Assembly (NCBI GenBank): GCA_016182425.1
Contig: JACPGP010000030.1
Span: 1 to 64,000, forward strand
Direction of reading: 5' to 3'
Source of the DNA: Candidatus Levyibacteriota bacterium
GTDB taxonomy: Bacteria; Patescibacteria; Microgenomatia; Levybacterales; UBA12049
DNA length: 64,000 bases
The translations under genes and the position numbers were made by a program. Below, one piece after another: positions 25,001-33,249 of the stretch (position 1 is the stretch's first letter; each line of letters begins with the position of its first letter). The notes under the pieces were generated by a model that did no database searches, was not told the DNA's origin, and saw nothing but the letters and a program-made list of their open reading frames with translations.

Positions 25001-25383
25001 GAGGACAGCGCTTAGGAGAAATGGAAGTGTGGGCTCTTGAGGCTCATCGGGCGCGTTACACTCTGCAGGAAATGCTTACCATAAAATCAGACGATATTGT
25101 AGGCCGCGCCAAAGCCTTTGAGGCAATTGTTAAAGGGGTTGATATTCCCACACCGAAGGTTCCGGAATCATTTAAGGTTCTTATTAAAGAACTTCAGGCA
25201 CTGGCGCTTAACGTGGTGCCGATTGGAGTAATGGTGCAAAGCCATCAATTGCCACCAGCAGTTGATCAAAAAGTTGAGCAAGAAGCAAAAGAATTACAAG
25301 AAACATTAGGCGGAGAGGTCAAAGCAGATGTTGAGGAAGAGACAGGGATTCATGTCGCGGTAGCGGAGAAAGGGCAAGCATGA
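22027..25383 (+). CDS. rpoB: RNA polymerase beta subunit
   Basis: The beta subunit forms one half of the polymerase catalytic cleft and contains the rifampicin pocket. The 1118-residue protein is colinear with bacterial RpoB (E. coli 1342) but lacks lineage-specific insertions. Recognisable segments are the GTFIVNGIERAVVNQL region near 120, FFRTSQLS and NPLSEI (rifampicin region), RICPIRSPEGPNIGL, the GYEDAIVIS segment and the C-terminal GGKAQMGGQRLGEMEVWALEA. The stop overlaps the rpoC start (ATGA), so the subunits are translationally coupled. The upstream rplJL genes, usual in other bacteria, are absent. Confidence 0.98.
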   Translation: MPKHNTDENIRQNWGRSYAYLPKLDLLNIQKESYRWFTQEAIGEILNEVSPIDDFTEKNWSLHLGEYRFGKTSTTPQVALIKGTTFDSPLYVKATLTNKKTGKSQTQEVFLGDIPQMTERGTFIVNGIERAVVNQLVRSPGAFFTALSDAVTGKTLYMAEIRPSHGSWLEFVTTRHDTITVKIDRRRKFLMSTFLRAIGLSSNEQIQDKFKAVSEYDKNGFVKNTIIKDETATEQEALMEIFRKMHPGEPVVLDKVRENFRGLFFNSRRYDIGKVGRYKLNKKLKEVPGFFLSQERSLSADDIIGTISYLILLTQGMGNVDDIDSLANRRVRRVGELVATTAFRVGMLRLERSIKERMSLIQPDVPVVISSLINARPIMASINEFFRTSQLSTILDQTNPLSEIDNLNRLTVMGTGGISRERASFSIRDINSSQYSRICPIRSPEGPNIGLVTYVASYARVNEYGFLEAPYRKIITQIKGDKKVIKATDEIVYLDAEDERKYYITHAMAVDEHGYITESRVPARYNGEFLEVDKEKINYVDVISRQVVGSAASLIPFVAHDEANRALMGTHMQCQAVPLVKPQSPVVGTGMEKAVAEVMGRVVRAPFDGRVDFVDATKLVFEGTRGQKATFMIDSFKRTAQATSYTQKARVESGDRVKSGQVLIDGPAADAGELALGQNLLIAYCSLDGLGYEDAIVISDRLVKQDVLSSIHIEKYEASVVETKLGPEETTQDIPNVSEEDLANLDEDGIVVVGSEVSPGDILVGKIAPKGETELTAEERLLRAIFGEQAREVRDTSLRIPHGERGTVISVQILDRKHGDELEPGTLRKILVEVAQFRHVVVGDKLAGRHGNKGVISKILPQGDMPYLSDGTPVDIVISPISVLARMNLGQLLEAHLGWAAKTLGIKVAVPVFENISEDKIVSLLEKSGLPISGKAILYDGRTGKPYENPVVVGIEYIMKLIHMVEDKTHARSTGPYSLVTQQPLGGKAQMGGQRLGEMEVWALEAHRARYTLQEMLTIKSDDIVGRAKAFEAIVKGVDIPTPKVPESFKVLIKELQALALNVVPIGVMVQSHQLPPAVDQKVEQEAKELQETLGGEVKADVEEETGIHVAVAEKGQA

Positions 25384-28300
25384 TAATAGATAAGAAAATA
25401 AAAGATCAAACCATTGTTGATTTTAAGTCGCTGAAGATTCTTTTGGCGAATAAAAACGATATTATTTCATGGTCGTACGGAGAAGTAATAAAGCCAGAAA
25501 CAATCAACTATCGCACGCTGCGGCCGGAAAAAGACGGACTCTTTGACGAGCGGATTTTTGGTCCAACTAAAGATTGGGAGTGTTACTGTGGCAAATATAA
25601 GCGAATTCGCTACAAAGGGATTGTTTGCGACAAATGCGGTGTAGAGGTTACCTTGTCTAGGGTACGTCGCGAGAGAACAGGGCATATTTCTCTGGCCTGT
25701 CCGGTTGGGCATGTTTGGTTCTTTAAAGGTCCTTCTTCCCCCCTTTCTCTTATTTTAGATATTCCACAAAAGAGTCTGGAATCAGTCATTTACTACGCGT
25801 CGTATCTGATCATTCATATAGACGATAAGAAAAAAGAAGAAGCACTTAGCAAATTTGCCAAGATGATGGAAGAGCGGGGAGCAAAAGCGAAAAAAGATAT
25901 GCAAGAGCAAGTAAAAAGCATCGAGGAGGAGACGGAAGAGAAAAAGAAAGAGACAAAAGGAAAAAAGACTATTCCCGAACAACGGGAACTGATTGTATCC
26001 GAGCTGGAGCTGATCAAGAGGCAAAAGATTGCCGCGCTTAAAAAACAGTTCGAGGAGGAAAGCGCTAAGCTAACAGAGTTTTCAGATGCTTTGACCAAGC
26101 TCCTGAAAAGTTTAAGAGTGGGGAGCGTTTTGTCTGAGGATGAGTACTTTAAGTTTCTTGAGTATGATATTCCCGTCTTTTTTACGATCCAAACGGGAGC
26201 AGAGGGACTCCACTCGCTTTTGGGGAAAATAGATCTTATCAAACTTATTGCTGTACTTCGTGAAGAAGCCGAAAAATCAACAGGAGCTAAGTACTTAAAA
26301 GTTATTAAAAGACTGCGGCTTATCGAGTCAATGCGAAACGCTCAGGTGGCGCCACAGGCTATGATTATGACCGTGCTTCCTGTTATTCCGCCAGATCTTC
26401 GCCCAATGGTTCAACTGGTGGGAGGACGTTTTGCCACCTCCGACTTAAACGATCTCTACAGAAGAATTATTAATCGAAACAGCCGTCTTAAGCATCTGAT
26501 GCTTTTGGGAGCGCCAGAGATCATTTTGCGAAACGAAAAACGGATGCTGCAGGAGTCTGTAGATTCGCTAATAGACGCATCGCAGCGAAATCAAATAATT
26601 TCCGCGCCGCTTCGTTCGCTTTCTGACATGCTGCGGGGCAAACAGGGAAGATTCCGGCAAAACCTGCTGGGGAAAAGGGTTGATTACTCTGGGCGGTCGG
26701 TTATTGTGGTTGGTCCTCAGCTTAAACTATCACAGTGCGGGTTGCCAAAAGAAATGGCGCTGGAGATGTTTAAGCCGTTTGTGTTACGGGAGGTTATTGT
26801 GAGGAATCTGGCTCCCAACATCAAGTCTGCCAAGCGGTATATCGAAAAGAGGCCGCCGCAGATCTTCGATATTTTGGAGGAAATAACCAAAGATCACCCG
26901 GTGTTGCTTAATCGGGCTCCCACTCTGCATAAACTTGGTATCCAGGCTTTCTATCCGGTACTGATTGAGGGCGCTGCTATTCAGCTGCATCCTTGCGTTT
27001 GCGCAGGGTATAACGCGGATTTTGACGGAGATCAAATGGCAGTACACATACCGCTTTCCAAAAGGGCCCAACAAGAAGCAGCAAAGCTGATGATGTCCAG
27101 CAATAATCTTCTCAAGCCGGCAGACGGCAGCCCGATTACCCTACCAAATAAAGAGATGGCTGTAGGAATATTCTATCTGACTTCTTTGGACGAAACACTG
27201 CGCAAAGATGTTTTACCGACATTTTCCGAAATAAACGAAGCAATACTTGCCTACTCGCTGGAGAAAATACGGCTTAGAGAACCAATTAATGTGCGCATGT
27301 CAACTGGGAAGAGAACAGAAATTGTGGAAACAACAATCGGTAGACTTCTCTTTTACGAGCAACTGCCCAAGACAATTGGATTTATCAACGAAGCAGTAAA
27401 AGCATCGGGGATAAACAGAATTATCCGCCAGGCGTCAGCGCAATGCGCGCCCGAGGAAACGGCGGATTTAATAGATGCCATAAAGAATCTTGGATTTATC
27501 GCGGTCACACTTTCTGGTATTTCTGTTTCGGTTTTCGATAACCAGATGGTGCAAGACAAAGACAGACTGATTGCGCAAGCAGAGAAAAAGATATCAGAAA
27601 CAGAGCAGGAGTATCAGAAAGGACTTATTACCATGGAAGAGAAAAAACGAATCTCCAACGATGTGTGGCTAAAGACTACCGATAAAATAGCTGACCTAAC
27701 CTGGAACAGCTTGCAATCGACTAATATGATTAAAACCATTATCGACTCAGAAGGCGCCAGGGCGGGGAAAGAGCAATTAAAGCAGTTATCCGCGATGAGA
27801 GGATTAATTTTAGACCCGCTGGGCAAAATTGTAGAGCTTCCTATTAAATCAAATTTCCGTGGTGGGCTGTCTATTTTTGAGTATGTTGCTTCTGCCCGTG
27901 GTTCTAGAAAGGGATTGACTGATTCGGCTCTAAAAACAGCCAACGCCGGATATCTGACGCGAAGACTGGTGGACGTAGCTCACGATGTGATCGTGCGGGA
28001 AGAAGATTGCGGGGCAACCGAGGGAATCCTTATTTCAGACAGCGATAATAGAACGGCTTCGTTTGCAATACGTATAGTAGGTAGAACCGCGGCTAAAGGT
28101 GTGGTATCAAAGAAAACCAGAAAGATGCTTTTGGAATCTGGGGAAGAAATAACAGAAGAGAAAGCAGCTTTACTTATTAAAAACGACATCCATGAAGTGG
28201 TGGTTTGCTCGGCTCTTCATTGCAAACTGGTTTACGGTGTGTGTGCGCGTTGCTATGGATGGGATTTTGCCAGGAGAAATAAAGTTGAGCTGGGCGTGCC

Positions 28301-29120
28301 GGTAGGTATTATTGCCGCTCAATCGATTGGAGAACCGGGAACTCAACTGACAATGCGGGTTCGTCATTTCGGAGGTGTGGTCATGTCGGATGTGACACAA
28401 GGACTGCCCAGGGTAGAAGAGCTTTTTGAAATGCGAACGCCCAAGAATTTTTCTCCCATCTCTGAAATTACCGGGAAAATTACTATTGAAACAAGAGAGG
28501 ACGGATATGTTATTAAAGTAAGAAACGTGCGCATCAAGCCGGTGGAGGAAAAAGAGTACTTTGTGCCATTGGCGGCAAATCTTCTTGTTTCCGATAATGA
28601 AGAGGTTATTGCCGGAACACCATTTGCCCAAGGATATCTAGATCCAAAAGAGGTGCTCAAAGTGAAGGGGCTTACCTACACGCAGCGTCACATTATTGAT
28701 GAGGCTCAAAAGGTATACGAATCTCAGGGCATTACCATTGATGATAAACACTTTGAGGTAATTTTGCGCAAGATGTCAGACAAAATAATAGCTGAAACAA
28801 TCGGAGATACCTCGTTTGTGCCGGGCGATTTTGTTACTAAGACGCGATTTGAGGAAGTAAACGCTGAAGTAATTGCTCAGGGTGGAGAGCCGGCTACAGG
28901 AAGAAGAGTAATTTTGGGCGTTACGAAAGCATCGCTTTTTTCTGACTCGTGGCTTTCTGCAGCATCGTTTCAGGAAACCACTAAGGTGCTTACAGAAGCG
29001 GCGCTTGAGGGAAGGGAAGATAAGCTTTTAGGAATGAAGGAAAATGTTATTATCGGGCGTCTTATTCCTGTTGACTCCGAGAAAGTTGAAGTTGAAGGCC
29101 CGCCTCCTGTTGAGGTATAA
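25380..29120 (+). CDS. rpoC: RNA polymerase beta' subunit
   Basis: Beta' supplies the catalytic magnesium site: NADFDGD is present near residue 545. The N-terminal zinc motif (CYCGKYKRIRYKG then CDKCG, about 63-82) is intact. Residues about 145-245 form a long Lys/Glu-rich coiled coil between the zipper and clamp regions. The total length (1246 aa) is near that of Gram-positive RpoC. The second zinc site (four cysteines, about 938-961) and the SIGEPGTQLTMRVRHFGG trigger-loop region are present. It is followed by the rpsL promoter, which overlaps its last codons. Confidence 0.98.
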   Translation: MIIDKKIKDQTIVDFKSLKILLANKNDIISWSYGEVIKPETINYRTLRPEKDGLFDERIFGPTKDWECYCGKYKRIRYKGIVCDKCGVEVTLSRVRRERTGHISLACPVGHVWFFKGPSSPLSLILDIPQKSLESVIYYASYLIIHIDDKKKEEALSKFAKMMEERGAKAKKDMQEQVKSIEEETEEKKKETKGKKTIPEQRELIVSELELIKRQKIAALKKQFEEESAKLTEFSDALTKLLKSLRVGSVLSEDEYFKFLEYDIPVFFTIQTGAEGLHSLLGKIDLIKLIAVLREEAEKSTGAKYLKVIKRLRLIESMRNAQVAPQAMIMTVLPVIPPDLRPMVQLVGGRFATSDLNDLYRRIINRNSRLKHLMLLGAPEIILRNEKRMLQESVDSLIDASQRNQIISAPLRSLSDMLRGKQGRFRQNLLGKRVDYSGRSVIVVGPQLKLSQCGLPKEMALEMFKPFVLREVIVRNLAPNIKSAKRYIEKRPPQIFDILEEITKDHPVLLNRAPTLHKLGIQAFYPVLIEGAAIQLHPCVCAGYNADFDGDQMAVHIPLSKRAQQEAAKLMMSSNNLLKPADGSPITLPNKEMAVGIFYLTSLDETLRKDVLPTFSEINEAILAYSLEKIRLREPINVRMSTGKRTEIVETTIGRLLFYEQLPKTIGFINEAVKASGINRIIRQASAQCAPEETADLIDAIKNLGFIAVTLSGISVSVFDNQMVQDKDRLIAQAEKKISETEQEYQKGLITMEEKKRISNDVWLKTTDKIADLTWNSLQSTNMIKTIIDSEGARAGKEQLKQLSAMRGLILDPLGKIVELPIKSNFRGGLSIFEYVASARGSRKGLTDSALKTANAGYLTRRLVDVAHDVIVREEDCGATEGILISDSDNRTASFAIRIVGRTAAKGVVSKKTRKMLLESGEEITEEKAALLIKNDIHEVVVCSALHCKLVYGVCARCYGWDFARRNKVELGVPVGIIAAQSIGEPGTQLTMRVRHFGGVVMSDVTQGLPRVEELFEMRTPKNFSPISEITGKITIETREDGYVIKVRNVRIKPVEEKEYFVPLAANLLVSDNEEVIAGTPFAQGYLDPKEVLKVKGLTYTQRHIIDEAQKVYESQGITIDDKHFEVILRKMSDKIIAETIGDTSFVPGDFVTKTRFEEVNAEVIAQGGEPATGRRVILGVTKASLFSDSWLSAASFQETTKVLTEAALEGREDKLLGMKENVIIGRLIPVDSEKVEVEGPPPVEV

Positions 29121-29121
29121 T
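29092..29121 (+). promoter_or_regulatory. Promoter of rpsL-rpsG
   Basis: TTGAAG (29092-29097), an 18-bp spacer and TATAAT (29116-29121) lie over the 3' end of rpoC, 9 nt before the rpsL ATG. The leader would be about 3 nt. Confidence 0.7.
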
Positions 29122-29130
29122 ACATATTCT

Positions 29131-29610
29131 ATGCCGACATTATCACAGCTTGCCAAAAGAGGAAGAAAGAAAAAAGGGAAAAAAACCCGTTCCACCGCTT
29201 TGCGGCGCTTGTACAATGCTAAAGAGCGTAAATATAAAGCAATACTTTCGCCTCAAAAACGAGGGGTGGTAACTTTAGTTAAAACAATGACCCCAAAGAA
29301 ACCAAACTCAGCTCTAAGAAAAGTAGCTAGAGTCAAGCTTTCAAATAGAATGGAGGTTACAGCCTACATTCAGGGGATAGGCCACTCGCTCTCAGAGCAC
29401 GGCATTGTGCTGGTTCGTGGGGGCAGAGTTAAGGATCTTCCAGGAGTAAAATATCACATTGTGCGGGGAAAGTTTGACCTTTTGGGCGTGGAGAGTAGAA
29501 AAAGATCAAGAAGCAAATACGGGACAAAACGGGGAGGAGGCGGGCCATCGCCCAAGGTGGTAGCCGGAACGGCTGCCTCCCCAAACGTGGCCGTACCAGC
29601 AGCCCCTTAA
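29131..29610 (+). CDS. rpsL: 30S ribosomal protein S12
   Basis: S12 lies at the decoding centre and affects accuracy and streptomycin response. The 159-residue protein carries TPKKPNSALRKVARV, whose lysine corresponds to the streptomycin-resistance position and is wild type, and RGGRVKDLPGVKYHIVRG. The ATG at 29131 is chosen because it gives the correct N terminus (MPTLSQL) and lies 9 nt after TATAAT. Compared with E. coli (124 aa), the N-terminal loop is longer and the last 22 residues form a Gly/Ala/Pro-rich extension not seen in model bacteria. rpsG follows after 3 nt. Confidence 0.96.
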   Translation: MPTLSQLAKRGRKKKGKKTRSTALRRLYNAKERKYKAILSPQKRGVVTLVKTMTPKKPNSALRKVARVKLSNRMEVTAYIQGIGHSLSEHGIVLVRGGRVKDLPGVKYHIVRGKFDLLGVESRKRSRSKYGTKRGGGGPSPKVVAGTAASPNVAVPAAP

Positions 29611-29613
29611 CTT

Positions 29614-30087
29614 ATGAGGCATAAAAAGACAGAAAAACGGGAAATATCTTTAGATCCGATATATAAGAATCGTTTGGTGGCAAAATTTGTCAATCGAATA
29701 ATGCGGGATGGCAAGAAAGCAGTGGCAGAAAAAACCTTTTACCAAGCGCTTACTTTAATCGAAGGAAAGGGGCATAGTCCGCTGGATGTGTTTGAAAAAG
29801 CCCTGCAAATAGTTGCCCCTAAACAAGAGGTTAAAGCAAGGCGAGTGGGAGGAGCCAATTATCAAGTGCCCGCGGAAGTGCGAGGAGACAGAAAAGTATC
29901 GCTGGCAATTCGCTGGATAATCCAGGCCGCCAAAGACAGACCAAGTACGCAGTTTCATACCTTCTCAGAAAAACTGGCAGCAGAACTTTTGGATGCCACC
30001 CAAAATCAAGGTGCAGCCATTAAAAAACGCGACACAGTGCATCGCATGGCCGAAGCCAACAAAGCCTTTTCCCACTTCCGTTGGTAA
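29614..30087 (+). CDS. rpsG: 30S ribosomal protein S7
   Basis: S7 nucleates assembly of the 30S head and contacts E-site tRNA. The 157-residue product is full length (E. coli 156-179). It shows LVAKFVNRIMRDGKKAVAE, PLDVFEKALQIVAPKQEVK and the GGANYQVPAEV loop that faces the mRNA exit. It is the second gene of the rpsL operon. In this genome fusA, usually next, is displaced by an antitoxin gene and a cyclophilin gene and has its own promoter. Confidence 0.97.
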   Translation: MRHKKTEKREISLDPIYKNRLVAKFVNRIMRDGKKAVAEKTFYQALTLIEGKGHSPLDVFEKALQIVAPKQEVKARRVGGANYQVPAEVRGDRKVSLAIRWIIQAAKDRPSTQFHTFSEKLAAELLDATQNQGAAIKKRDTVHRMAEANKAFSHFRW

Positions 30088-30095
30088 AAATCTTC

Positions 30096-30124
30096 TTGAC
30101 AAGTTGTACAACATCTTGTACGAT
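30096..30124 (+). promoter_or_regulatory. Phd promoter with TGTACA operator
   Basis: TTGACA (30096-30101), a 17-bp spacer and TACGAT (30119-30124) end 8 nt before the ATG. Inside the spacer lies a perfect 10-bp palindrome GTTGTACAAC (30103-30112) and a second TTGTAC (30116-30121). TGTACA is the core known for YefM-family operators, so autoregulation is likely. Confidence 0.7.
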
Positions 30125-30132
30125 ATAACCAT

Positions 30133-30375
30133 ATGACTAATGTTGTTGCGATATCAGACGCTCGGGCGAATCTTCCAGAACTTGTAAACAAGGTACATAA
30201 AACCCTTCAGCGGTTTGTTATTACTATTAAAGGGCAGCCGAAAGCAACCTTAATCAGTGCTGAAGAACTTGAGTCTCTTGAAGAGACAGCAGAAATTCTT
30301 TCAATTCCTGGAGCAAAAGATAGTATTAAGCAGGGGTTACTGCAAGCAAAAAAAGGACAAGGGGTGTATACATAA
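30133..30375 (+). CDS. Orphan Phd/YefM-type antitoxin or regulator
   Basis: The 80-residue protein has the Phd/YefM N-terminal DNA-binding fold: VVAISDARANLPELVNKV, then RFVITIKGQPKATLISAEELESL. The C-terminal part (about 55-80), which in true antitoxins wraps the toxin, is short. No toxin gene of the YoeB, Doc or PIN type follows: the next gene, on the other strand, starts within 15 nt. The promoter holds TGTACA-type operator repeats. It may be a solitary regulator or an antitoxin whose toxin was lost. Confidence 0.82.
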   Translation: MTNVVAISDARANLPELVNKVHKTLQRFVITIKGQPKATLISAEELESLEETAEILSIPGAKDSIKQGLLQAKKGQGVYT

Positions 30376-30387
30376 TCTTGTTGAGAA

Positions 30388-31020
30388 TTATTCAACAGTT
30401 ATTCCGAGGATCTTATCATTGATTTCGAGTTTTTGGACAACATCCATGCCTTTTTTCACAATGCCAAAGTTTGTATATTGACCATTTAGCCAGACTGCTT
30501 CTTTTTTGGTAATAAAAAACTGGGCGTCGTTTTGGGTTTTGCCATCATTTCTACTTGCAGCGCCTATAGATCCAGCAACAAATGGTTTGTTGTTGAACTC
30601 AACAATCATATTGTTTCCTCCTGTACCATCTCCCCTTGGATCACCACCTTGCACTACCCAATCTTCTATTCTGTGAAAGGTAAGGTTGTTATAGAAGCCA
30701 TTGGTTGATTTTGAAAGAAAATTATAGACAGTATTTGGCGCTTCCCGAGCAAAAAAAGAAAGGGTAATATCACCTTTGGTGGTTTTAATCGTTGCACTTC
30801 TTGTTGCCATATCTTCTATAATTTGCTGCGCACTAATAGTTGCTACTGGGGGTTTTGGCGTAATTGTTGGTGTTGGTGGAATAGTTGGGGTTGGAGTTGG
30901 GACAGGTGGAGGAATGGTTGGGATAATAGTAGATGTTTTTTCCCCAGAAGAATTTGCTAAGAAAAGTACAGAGGAAAGGCCAATAGTTGCCAAAATAACA
31001 AAAAGAAAAATCTTCCCCAT
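30388..31020 (-). CDS. Membrane-anchored cyclophilin-type peptidyl-prolyl isomerase
   Basis: Cyclophilins isomerise X-Pro bonds during protein folding. The 210-residue product has an N-terminal membrane anchor (about 3-22), a Pro/Thr-rich linker (about 32-60) and a cyclophilin domain. The motifs are FHRIEDWVVQGGDPRGDGTGG, the shortened SIGAASRNDGKTQNDAQFFITKK and NFGIVKKGMDVVQKL. It is therefore exported and tethered outside the membrane. The ATG at 31020 is preferred over longer in-frame starts because it opens the signal anchor and lies 9 nt after an extended -10 box. It is divergent from fusA. Confidence 0.9.
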   Translation of the reverse strand: MGKIFLFVILATIGLSSVLFLANSSGEKTSTIIPTIPPPVPTPTPTIPPTPTITPKPPVATISAQQIIEDMATRSATIKTTKGDITLSFFAREAPNTVYNFLSKSTNGFYNNLTFHRIEDWVVQGGDPRGDGTGGNNMIVEFNNKPFVAGSIGAASRNDGKTQNDAQFFITKKEAVWLNGQYTNFGIVKKGMDVVQKLEINDKILGITVE

Positions 31021-31029
31021 GTGCGCCAC

Positions 31030-31038
31030 ATTGTAGCA
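31030..31038 (-). promoter_or_regulatory. Extended -10 promoter of the cyclophilin gene
   Basis: On the reverse strand TGC-TACAAT (31038-31030) ends 9 nt before the ATG at 31020, the same spacing as at rpsO, rpsL and infA. Confidence 0.6.
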
Positions 31039-31053
31039 CATAAATAAAAAGTA

Positions 31054-31062
31054 TGGTATACT
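31054..31062 (+). promoter_or_regulatory. Extended -10 promoter of fusA
   Basis: TGG-TATACT (31054-31062) predicts a start near 31069, giving a leader of about 31 nt. Confidence 0.65.
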
Positions 31063-31070
31063 ATTTTGAC

Positions 31071-31094
31071 AAATTCGGTAGCGAATTTTTTTAT
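31071..31094 (+). promoter_or_regulatory. Hairpin and T-run in the fusA leader
   Basis: AAATTCG (31071-31077) and CGAATTT (31082-31088) form a perfect 7-bp stem with a 4-nt loop, followed by further T and TATTATTT up to the ATG at 31100. The stem begins about 2 nt after the predicted transcription start, so it could be a 5' stabilising hairpin or a very early attenuator. Confidence 0.55.
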
Positions 31095-31099
31095 TATTT

Positions 31100-33217
31100 A
31101 TGGCTGACGAAAAATCAAGACTTACAGAATTAGATAAAATTAGAAACATCGGTATTATTGCTCACATTGATGCTGGAAAAACCACCACCACCGAGCGCAT
31201 TTTGTACTACACAGGCAAGACCTACAAAATCGGCGACATTGACGAAGGAAATACTCAAATGGACTGGATGGAACAAGAGCGAGAGCGCGGTATTACTATT
31301 GTTTCTGCAGCTACAACCGCATTTTGGAAAGATTACAGAATCAATATTATCGATACTCCAGGACATGTTGATTTTACAGCAGAGGTTGAACGTTCGCTTC
31401 GAGTTTTGGATGGCGGCATCACAGTTTTAGATGCAGAAGAAGGTGTGCAGTCACAATCGGAAACTGTGTGGCGCCAAGCAGATAAATATAAAGTGCCTCG
31501 TCTTTGCTTTGTCAATAAAATGGATAAATTAGGAGCCGACTTTTTAGCAACTGTTAAAAGTATAGAAGATCGGCTTGGCGCAAACCCGGCCATTATGGTC
31601 TTACCAATTGGGCGTGAGCAAGATTTTAAGGGCATTTTTGATTTACTTACCATGAAAGCAATTGTCTGGACTGGTGAGGAACTAGGCGCAAAATTTACAG
31701 TAACTGATGATATTCCAGAGGGAATGGACGTCCAGATTAAAGAATACAGAAACAAGCTGATTGAGAAAATTTCCGAGACCGACGATGTCTTGTTAGAAAA
31801 ATATCTTTCTGGCACAGAACCAACTGTTGAAGAGCTCAAAATTGCGCTTCGGAAAGCTGTTATTGCCTATAAGCTCGTGCCAATTTTTGCAGGATCATCG
31901 CTTCGAAATAAAGGAGTACAACCGTTACTTGATGCAGTTGTTGATTATCTTCCTTCCCCTGTTGACCTTGCAGAAGTAAAGGGAATACATCCAAAAACAA
32001 ATCAAGAGGAGGTAAGAAAACTTGTGCCGCAAGAACACTTGGCAGGATTAGCATTTAAAATTCAAAATGATCCCCATGTGGGAAAACTGACGTATTTTCG
32101 AGTATATTCAGGAAAAATCGAGGCTGGATCGTATATTTATAACAGTACAAAGAATATCCGCGAACGTGTTGGCAGGCTGCTTTTAATGCATGCAAATCAA
32201 AGAGAAGAAATTAAAGAGGGATATGCCGGAGAAATTGTAGCAGTTGTTGGGTTAAAAGATACTACAACTGGAGATACCCTTTGTGATGAGGCAAAACCAA
32301 TCGTTTTGGAAAAAATTTCCTTCCCAGATCCAGTTATCTCTTTAGCAATTGAGCCAAAGACAAAGTCAGACCAAGAAAAACTTGGATATTCACTAAAGCG
32401 TTTAATGGATGAGGATCCAACCTTTCATGTCAAAACAAATCACGAGACAGGACAAACCATTATTTCTGGAGTTGGAGAGTTGCAGCTGGAGATTATGGTT
32501 GATCGGATGAAACGCGAATTTAATGTGTTGGCAAATGTTGGCGCTCCGCAAGTTGCTTACAAAGAAACAATCAGTAGAAATGCCGAAGCAGAAGGAAAGT
32601 ATATTAGGCAATCCGGAGGACGGGGGCAGTATGGTCACTGTTTCCTGCGCGTTGAACCAAAACCACGGGGTGAGGGTTTTGAATTTGTTGATGCAATTAA
32701 AGGCGGGGCGATTCCTGCCGAGTTTATTAGCTCTGTTGAAAAAGGCGTCAAAGAAACTATGGAGAATGGGATTTTGCTTGGCTATCCTATGGTTGATATG
32801 ACAGTAACGCTTTACGATGGTAGTTTCCACGAAGTTGACTCTTCTGATATTGCCTTTAAGATTGCTGCTAGTCAAGCCTTGCAGGCTGCCACCAAAAAAG
32901 CAGATATAACCCTTCTTGAGCCAATCATGAAGGTGGAGGTGACAACACCTTCTGAATTTATGGGTGATGTGATTGGTGATTTATCAGCCAAGCGGGCACA
33001 GATTTTAGGCACAGAAGAGCGGCATAAAGCAACGATTATTTTAGCCATGGTACCACTGGCAGAACTTTCGGGTTACGCCACAACGCTGCGAAGCATGTCT
33101 CAGGGCAGAGCAAATTATTATATGGAGCCTTCCCACTACGAAGAAGTGCCGCGAAATATTATTGCGGCCATGCTTGCTAAATCTACCTTCACCGGCCGCA
33201 TCTCCGCGCAGCAATAA
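31100..33217 (+). CDS. fusA: Translation elongation factor G
   Basis: EF-G is the GTPase that drives ribosomal translocation and, with RRF, recycling. The 705-residue protein has the full five domains: G1 AHIDAGKTTTTE, G3 DTPGH, G4 NKMD and the domain IV segment RQSGGRGQYGHCFL. It ends in a normal domain V. It is separated from rpsL-rpsG and has its own promoter and leader hairpin. A single copy is present in the window. Confidence 0.98.
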   Translation: MADEKSRLTELDKIRNIGIIAHIDAGKTTTTERILYYTGKTYKIGDIDEGNTQMDWMEQERERGITIVSAATTAFWKDYRINIIDTPGHVDFTAEVERSLRVLDGGITVLDAEEGVQSQSETVWRQADKYKVPRLCFVNKMDKLGADFLATVKSIEDRLGANPAIMVLPIGREQDFKGIFDLLTMKAIVWTGEELGAKFTVTDDIPEGMDVQIKEYRNKLIEKISETDDVLLEKYLSGTEPTVEELKIALRKAVIAYKLVPIFAGSSLRNKGVQPLLDAVVDYLPSPVDLAEVKGIHPKTNQEEVRKLVPQEHLAGLAFKIQNDPHVGKLTYFRVYSGKIEAGSYIYNSTKNIRERVGRLLLMHANQREEIKEGYAGEIVAVVGLKDTTTGDTLCDEAKPIVLEKISFPDPVISLAIEPKTKSDQEKLGYSLKRLMDEDPTFHVKTNHETGQTIISGVGELQLEIMVDRMKREFNVLANVGAPQVAYKETISRNAEAEGKYIRQSGGRGQYGHCFLRVEPKPRGEGFEFVDAIKGGAIPAEFISSVEKGVKETMENGILLGYPMVDMTVTLYDGSFHEVDSSDIAFKIAASQALQAATKKADITLLEPIMKVEVTTPSEFMGDVIGDLSAKRAQILGTEERHKATIILAMVPLAELSGYATTLRSMSQGRANYYMEPSHYEEVPRNIIAAMLAKSTFTGRISAQQ

Positions 33218-33234
33218 TATTTGAGAGAGTCAAA

Positions 33235-33243
33235 TGGTATAAT
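33235..33243 (+). promoter_or_regulatory. Extended -10 promoter of the GH18-like gene
   Basis: TGG-TATAAT (33235-33243) lies 6 nt before the ATG at 33250. The intervening GGGGGC would be the end of the promoter, so the transcript would begin at the start codon. Confidence 0.6.
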
Positions 33244-33249
33244 GGGGGC

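Noticed and set aside
29044..29130. Longer S12 opening from 29044
   Set aside because: It overlaps rpoC and would start upstream of the rpsL promoter; it has no S12 similarity.
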